DNA from: an uncultured Pseudomonadota bacterium
Lineage (GTDB): Bacteria > Bdellovibrionota_B > Oligoflexia > Oligoflexales > CAILAO01
Direction: 5' to 3'
NCBI GenBank assembly: GCA_903832105.1
Contig: CAILAO010000394.1
Coordinates: forward strand, 1-10,051
DNA: 10,051 bases
In this document: positions 5,427 through 10,051 of the stretch, piece by piece
Layout of the letters: each line of letters opens with the position of its first letter
Position numbering within the stretch: the stretch's first letter is position 1
Notes under the pieces: model-generated
Databases searched by the model: none
What the model saw: the letters and a program-made list of their open reading frames with translations, nothing else
What the model was told of the DNA's origin: nothing
Program-made: the position numbers and the translations under genes

Positions 5427-7106
5427 ATGAAAACACGATTAAAAATTTTATTTCTCATGCTTTTCACCGGTCTATTCATTGGGCCAAATTTGACAGTTTC
5501 TGCTGCCCCCACCAAGAAAGCCAAAAAAGCACCTTTCGTCGCAAAAAAACTTTCTCCAAAAAAGCCGCAAAAATCTGTGCAGAAAAAACCCTCACCGGCC
5601 GTTTCTGCAGATTTTAGATTCGCCCAACTGAAGCAGAAATACCGCTTGGGCGACATCGACAACAAAACAATGTGGTCTAATCTTTCCTCTTTAGAGGGAG
5701 TATGGCAGAGCCTTTCTCCGGACAAAAGAGTTAATCTTTTGCAAACGCAAGCACGCCTTCTTTATGACGACGACTATCCTATTCTAGCTGCGATTTACTC
5801 TGCCCAAACTATTAAAACTTCGAAAACGCCTCTCGATCAGGATCTCCTTCCCTCATGGAAAATCCTCTGGGAAGTCTCACAGAAAAGACCCATTCAAGGC
5901 ATCTTATCAACCTTGGCCGGGGATCTCAGCCTTGGTGGAGAGCCCGCGCCTTCCTTTGGTACGGGATGGTTCTATTTTATTGGGAGTAACGCAGAAAGCA
6001 AAAACGATCTTGAATCAGCGCTCGATGCGTATGCTAGAGTCAACTTAACCGATCGACACTTTTTTCCTGCCAAATACCAGCGTGCGATGATTTTTGTTGA
6101 TCAAAATAAGATTCAAGATGCCGAAGCCTCTCTTGATGCTATTTTGTTTCCCACGTCACTTGAAATGTCGGCCCTTCAAGGAAAATCTAAGTCCGAAATG
6201 GTCAACTATGCCCGCATCGCCCTCGCTAGACTTTACTATGAAAAAAGAGACTTCATGAATGCAATAAAAATGTATCGCTTGATCGATCGAGAAAGTCCTC
6301 TTTTCTATGACTCCCTTTTTGAACAGTCCTGGGCTTTCTTTATGGGCGGTTACCCAAATCATGCTCTTGGTGCTATTCATTCCGTTGAAAGTCCTTTCTT
6401 TAAAGACCAGTTCAATCCCGAGGCTTCCCTTTTAAAAGCCATCACCCATTATTGGCTATGCCGTTACGACGATAGTAGAGCTGCTCTCGCGGATTTCATG
6501 GAAAAACATGCTTCTGGGGTCGAATCGTTAGAGGGATTCCTTGATAGACGCCGTCTTGGCCCAGACACTGCCTTTCGTCTCTTCGAAGACGTCCTTGCTG
6601 ATGTCAGCAGTGAGTCTCTTGGTATTCCACGGAACATTTTACTTTCCGCCGCCGAAAAGGACAGCATGTTACTCGTCAGAGATCAATATGCCTCCATTCT
6701 CAACGAAAAGTATAAGCTCAAAAATCGTGGGATTTATGGCTCAAGGACAGCAATCGATAGACCATCCGATTATCTTGATCGTTTGACAGACTCATTGAAA
6801 GTAGAATTAGGCACAAGATATCTCACAGAACTCAAGATCATGAAATCCGAATTCGAACGGCTTTATTCACAGGCCCAATTCCTCTACGTTGAACTATTGA
6901 TGAGTGAAAAAGAACGACTGCTCGGCAAAGATCTCCACGCCTCGTCAAAAATGACAAAAATCAGCACGCAGCAAAACATTAAGGGATGGGGTCGGGGAAC
7001 GCAGTCCTGGGCGACTTCTGATAAAAATGAATTCTGGTGGGATGAAATCGGATTTTACATTTTCAACGTGAAGCCAATGTGTGCAGCTTCTTCGGTTGGA
7101 AACTAG
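5427..7106 (+). CDS. Exported TPR protein with Lys/Pro-rich linker
   Basis: A 559-residue protein, probably periplasmic. Residues 1-26 form a Sec signal peptide (MKTRLK, then a hydrophobic core, with likely cleavage at VSA/AP). There is no lipobox Cys, so it is not an obvious lipoprotein. Residues 28-61 are a Lys/Pro/Ala linker with 11 lysines in 34 positions. The rest is mainly helical. TPR-like pairs are clearest at about 189-240 (DLESALDAYARV, then KIQDAEASLDAIL) and 266-360 (LYYEKRDFMNAIKMY, GGYPNHALGAI, CRYDDSRAALADFM). A long helix lies at about 455-500. The tail (519-552) is rich in aromatic and acidic residues, with FWWDEIGFYIFNV and a single late Cys552. TPR arrays act as protein-binding scaffolds; here the partners are probably the adjacent barrel and the giant TPR protein. 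It might be an AglT/GltE-like gliding component, but I do not recognise it securely. The following gene begins 66 bp downstream. Confidence 0.82.
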   Translation: MKTRLKILFLMLFTGLFIGPNLTVSAAPTKKAKKAPFVAKKLSPKKPQKSVQKKPSPAVSADFRFAQLKQKYRLGDIDNKTMWSNLSSLEGVWQSLSPDKRVNLLQTQARLLYDDDYPILAAIYSAQTIKTSKTPLDQDLLPSWKILWEVSQKRPIQGILSTLAGDLSLGGEPAPSFGTGWFYFIGSNAESKNDLESALDAYARVNLTDRHFFPAKYQRAMIFVDQNKIQDAEASLDAILFPTSLEMSALQGKSKSEMVNYARIALARLYYEKRDFMNAIKMYRLIDRESPLFYDSLFEQSWAFFMGGYPNHALGAIHSVESPFFKDQFNPEASLLKAITHYWLCRYDDSRAALADFMEKHASGVESLEGFLDRRRLGPDTAFRLFEDVLADVSSESLGIPRNILLSAAEKDSMLLVRDQYASILNEKYKLKNRGIYGSRTAIDRPSDYLDRLTDSLKVELGTRYLTELKIMKSEFERLYSQAQFLYVELLMSEKERLLGKDLHASSKMTKISTQQNIKGWGRGTQSWATSDKNEFWWDEIGFYIFNVKPMCAASSVGN

Positions 7107-7121
7107 CTAGCGAAACTCGTA

Positions 7122-7141
7122 GCAAGACAGAAACGTCTTGC
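7122..7141 (+). other. Intercistronic hairpin, 7-bp perfect stem
   Basis: GCAAGAC (7122-7128) and GTCTTGC (7135-7141) pair perfectly around a 6-nt loop (AGAAAC) in the 66-bp gap between the two TPR genes. No T-run follows (the next bases are GTGGTATTA), so it does not look like an intrinsic terminator. It could slow 3' decay or mark an mRNA processing point that sets the expression ratio of the two proteins; that is inference. Confidence 0.45.
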
Positions 7142-7161
7142 GTGGTATTAAACGTGCGTTT

Positions 7162-7166
7162 GGAGG
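7162..7166 (+). promoter_or_regulatory. Strong ribosome binding site GGAGG, sets the giant TPR start
   Basis: GGAGG lies 6 nt before the ATG at 7173 and is the best Shine-Dalgarno match in the window. It fixes the start of a reading frame whose stop codon is outside the window. Confidence 0.75.
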
Positions 7167-7172
7167 AATAAT

Positions 7173-10051
7173 ATGTTTAGAGAAATCAAACACAGTGAAT
7201 TACTGGCGCTACTCCATGTGTTAATCCCGTTTCTTCTGTTAACTTCCGACATTGGTTTTTCAAAGTCCCTGGGACGTTCAAAAGACGCCGCCTCCGGGAA
7301 AATCTCAGCTCCGACCCTGGAAGATCACGCGGCTTACTTTGCAGCTCCCGTGGAAAAGGGGCCTAAGAACATTCAACAAAAAGTGGACACTATCAGACTC
7401 GAAACAATCTCTTCTATCGACTCTCTTCTTAAAGGAACAAAAGGTCCAAGACGTTTCGAGCTTTTACTACGCTTAGGTGAACTTTTTGTCGAGCGGCATG
7501 ACTATCTTAGAGATATCGAGATAGAAACCTATGCCGCTAACCATGACAAATGGCAAGCAAACGGTAAGAAAGGGATTGAACCCTCTGTTTCCTACAAAGG
7601 ATCATTGGCAGAACTTACCAAAGCTGCTAATACGTTTCGCTCTTTAGTTTCTGATTTTCCTAAACACCCCCGAACAGACTCTGCCCTTTACGTTCTCGCG
7701 AAAACATTGGGCCGCCTTGGTAACGACAACGCCCCTCATTATTATAAACAGCTTATTTCAACTTTCCCAAACTCGCCCTTAAAGCCTGATGCTCTTCTTG
7801 CTCTCGGTGAATACTATTTTGACCACCACAACATCAAAGCCGCGATGGAAAACTATAAAGCGGCGATGGAGTTTAAAGCCAACCGAACCTATCCATATAC
7901 GGTATATAAATTGGGATGGGCCTTCTATAATGCAACGCCAAAAAACGACGAAGAATCTCGTGAAAATTTGGGCAAAGCTGTGTCTGCCTTCAAACTCGTC
8001 GTCAAATTGGCTGAATCTCAGGAAAACAGAGGTGGTCGAATTAATCTTCGTGAAGAAGCAATCAAAGACTTGATTATGGTATGGGCCGATGCAGGCGATG
8101 TTGACTCCGCATGGAATTATTTCCAAAAAATCGGAGAAAAAGACTCGTTCTATGTCATGTTGGAGCGCCTCGGCAATATCTATGCTGAAAACGGTCAAAA
8201 TGAAAAGGCAATCAACGTGTTCGGCAGGTTAGTTAACGAAGCTCCTAACAGGCTAAATAACCCCGAGCTTTTTGCACGCATCGCCGAGCTGCGTGATAGG
8301 ACCAATGCACCCCCATCAGCCGTTGTAAAAGATCTCGAAACGATGCAAAAACTATATCTTGGCGACACGTCGTGGTTACGAGCAAATCTCAAAACCGCGA
8401 AAGAAGGTTCGAAAGACGGCCTTGCAGAGGCTGATAACAAAGCTCTTATCACAAAAACCGCAAACACCGTTGAATTTAACCTTCATCGTTATGGAACGCT
8501 ATATCACACACGCGCCGACAAACAAAAAAGACGAGATTATCAGCTCGCTGCTATCGCAATTTACAATCTCTATCTGACCTCTTTTCCAAAAGACGAGACC
8601 GCTTATGAAATCAGATTTTACTTGGCACAGCTTCTCTATGATACGAAGCAATATGAAGCTGCATCTGCGCAGTACCTCGCAGTAGCAAAGGCCAAGCCTA
8701 AAGATGGGAAATACCTAAAGTCGTCAGCGCTCAATGCCGTTGCAGCACTGAACGATCTCGTCAATGGAACGAAATATCCTGCTCTTCCTCCCCCAGGCCA
8801 AGTCACAAAACCTGTAGCTATTCCGAGAGAAAAGGCAAAGCTAATCGAAGTCATCGACGAATATGTCAAGCTCCTTCCCCAAGAAAAAGATGGTCAGCCA
8901 ATGCGATTCACAGCAGCACAAATCAATTTTGATTATGGTCAATACCCTGAGGCTATAAAGCGATGTGAAAAGATTATTAACGATATTCCTCAAACCAAGC
9001 AGGCCGATTCGTCGGTAAAACTTATTCTCGGATATTTTGCACAAAAGGAAGACTGGTCTAGCGGAATGCATTGGGCAGGATTGTTTTCAAAAAACAGTAT
9101 GATCATGGGCAAAAGCGACATGAAGAAGTATGTGAATGATATCTATCGACTTTCAATCTTCAATGCCGCTCTGGCGTTTGAAAAGGCCAAACGTTTCGAA
9201 GCTGCTGCTCTGGTTTTCATGACATTCCAGAAGACCTTCCCTGAAGATAAAAATGCTGATCGGGCACTATTTAATGCTTCTATCAACTATTTCAAGGTTG
9301 GCAAAGTTGAAAAGGCCGTTGAAACCCAAATGAAGATTCTTGCGGACTATCCAAAGTCGTCCCTTAAGTCCAGCGTGCTCGTGAGTCTTGCGGAAACAAA
9401 CGAATCAATGGCCTATTTCGATGCTGCTGCGCGGTCTTATCGAGACTTTGCGAAGTCGTTTTCATCCGACCAACGAGCGCCAGGAGCCCTTTTTAATGCT
9501 GCTGTGCTATATAAGGGGCTAAATGACAGAGACACCTCCATCTCGCTCTTCTCTGAATTTGTTCAACGTTATCCAAAAGACCGCATCGCTGGTGACGCGC
9601 TTCTTGAGCTTGCCGCTCTCCAGGAAAAGGCCGGGCACTATAACTCCGCAATAGATTCTTATGAAAGATACAGTAAGTCTTACGCGGTAAGGGATTCTGA
9701 TCAGGCCTTTTTTGCAGAAGCGAAAGCCGCAGATTTAATGTCGGTCAATGGACGCCAAGCTGACGCTCAAAGAAGACTTGAAAAGCTTAAAAGAGATCTC
9801 AATAAGAAGAGTATCCCGGCGTTCGAAGCCAGGCGAATTGTCGCTGGCGCATTCTTTAAACGTTTGGATCAGGGCTTTGGCGATTTCAGAGCTATGCGTG
9901 TTGCCAACCCCGATAGGATTGAAGTCGATGTCAAGAAAAAACAAGAGAGACTGGTGTCTTTGGCGGCCGGATATGAAGGCGTCATGGACCTTGGAAACGG
10001 CGAGTATACAGTAGCTTCTCTTTATCGTCTTGGTGAGATGCACGAAATATT
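7173..10051 (+). CDS. Very large exported TPR protein (3' partial)
   Basis: From ATG 7173 the frame is open to the right edge without a stop, giving 959 complete codons. The start is supported by GGAGG at 7162 and by an N-terminal signal peptide (about residues 1-30: a charged start, then LLALLHVLIPFLLLTSDIGFS). No lipobox Cys is evident. TPR units of the YbgF/BamD style run through much of the chain, with the typical FPxxxxxxxA signature: DFPKHPRTDSALYVLAK (about 161), TFPNSPLKPDALLALGEYY (198), SFPKDETAYEIRFYLAQLLY (470), and the clearest array at about 670-835 (TFPEDKNADRALFNA, DYPKSSLKSSVLVSLAE, RYPKDRIAGDALLELAALQ). A more divergent helical region lies at 840-959. A large solenoid like this is a scaffold that recruits partners in the periplasm. 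Following a barrel and a TPR gene, it resembles the GltD/AgmU-type TPR proteins of the myxobacterial gliding complex, which exceed 1,000 residues; this is inference. All opposite-strand frames across it are shadows. Confidence 0.9.
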   Translation, partial: MFREIKHSELLALLHVLIPFLLLTSDIGFSKSLGRSKDAASGKISAPTLEDHAAYFAAPVEKGPKNIQQKVDTIRLETISSIDSLLKGTKGPRRFELLLRLGELFVERHDYLRDIEIETYAANHDKWQANGKKGIEPSVSYKGSLAELTKAANTFRSLVSDFPKHPRTDSALYVLAKTLGRLGNDNAPHYYKQLISTFPNSPLKPDALLALGEYYFDHHNIKAAMENYKAAMEFKANRTYPYTVYKLGWAFYNATPKNDEESRENLGKAVSAFKLVVKLAESQENRGGRINLREEAIKDLIMVWADAGDVDSAWNYFQKIGEKDSFYVMLERLGNIYAENGQNEKAINVFGRLVNEAPNRLNNPELFARIAELRDRTNAPPSAVVKDLETMQKLYLGDTSWLRANLKTAKEGSKDGLAEADNKALITKTANTVEFNLHRYGTLYHTRADKQKRRDYQLAAIAIYNLYLTSFPKDETAYEIRFYLAQLLYDTKQYEAASAQYLAVAKAKPKDGKYLKSSALNAVAALNDLVNGTKYPALPPPGQVTKPVAIPREKAKLIEVIDEYVKLLPQEKDGQPMRFTAAQINFDYGQYPEAIKRCEKIINDIPQTKQADSSVKLILGYFAQKEDWSSGMHWAGLFSKNSMIMGKSDMKKYVNDIYRLSIFNAALAFEKAKRFEAAALVFMTFQKTFPEDKNADRALFNASINYFKVGKVEKAVETQMKILADYPKSSLKSSVLVSLAETNESMAYFDAAARSYRDFAKSFSSDQRAPGALFNAAVLYKGLNDRDTSISLFSEFVQRYPKDRIAGDALLELAALQEKAGHYNSAIDSYERYSKSYAVRDSDQAFFAEAKAADLMSVNGRQADAQRRLEKLKRDLNKKSIPAFEARRIVAGAFFKRLDQGFGDFRAMRVANPDRIEVDVKKKQERLVSLAAGYEGVMDLGNGEYTVASLYRLGEMHEI

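Noticed and set aside
5411..5725. Minus-strand 104-residue ORF.
   Set aside because: It covers the ribosome site, signal peptide and Lys-rich linker of the TPR gene; its Phe-rich content is just the complement of the Lys codons.
7779..8198. Minus-strand 139-residue ORF.
   Set aside because: It lies wholly inside the giant TPR gene, has no ribosome site or recognisable domain, and mirrors the codons of the + strand.
1..10051. tRNA/rRNA genes, insertion sequences, CRISPR arrays and phage genes.
   Set aside because: No cloverleaf-like segment, transposase motif, terminal inverted repeats or regularly spaced repeats were seen; nearly all the DNA is accounted for by six + strand genes.

Overview
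The window carries six protein-coding genes, all on the + strand, closely packed and with no RNA genes, mobile elements or CRISPR arrays that I can see. The protein types (a class III cyclase-type domain on a 7TM receptor, a myxobacterial-type small outer-membrane barrel and large periplasmic TPR proteins) and the moderate, slightly AT-rich composition suggest a Gram-negative of the Bdellovibrionota/Oligoflexia or myxobacterial ('deltaproteobacterial') sphere. This is inferred from family content, not from a marker gene.

Region 1 (2-1963) is the 3' part of a gene entering from the left edge. It encodes a membrane receptor with a periplasmic beta-rich domain, seven membrane helices and a cytoplasmic class III nucleotidyl-cyclase-like domain. 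That domain keeps metal-binding and base-recognition residues but seems to lack the usual catalytic Asn and Arg.

Region 2 (2078-4527) is a two-gene unit: a compact CpaF/VirB11-type secretion ATPase whose 3' end overlaps by 13 bp the start of rtcB, an RNA ligase of the long archaeal-like form with every catalytic residue present. No other secretion or pilus gene and no rtcA or archease gene is present.

Region 3 (4528-4697) is the only sizeable intergenic gap. It holds an A/T-tract segment followed by stacked inverted and direct repeats just upstream of the next gene, and is the best place for a promoter/operator.

Region 4 (4698-10051) is a likely operon for the cell envelope: a small outer-membrane beta-barrel protein, a 559-residue exported TPR protein, and a very large exported TPR protein that is open to the right edge (at least 959 residues). 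This last gene has no stop inside the window. The barrel plus TPR plus TPR layout recalls the Glt/Agl gliding-motility envelope complex of Myxococcus and its relatives in predatory bacteria. That assignment is inference; the motor and AgmX-type genes that would settle it would lie outside the window.
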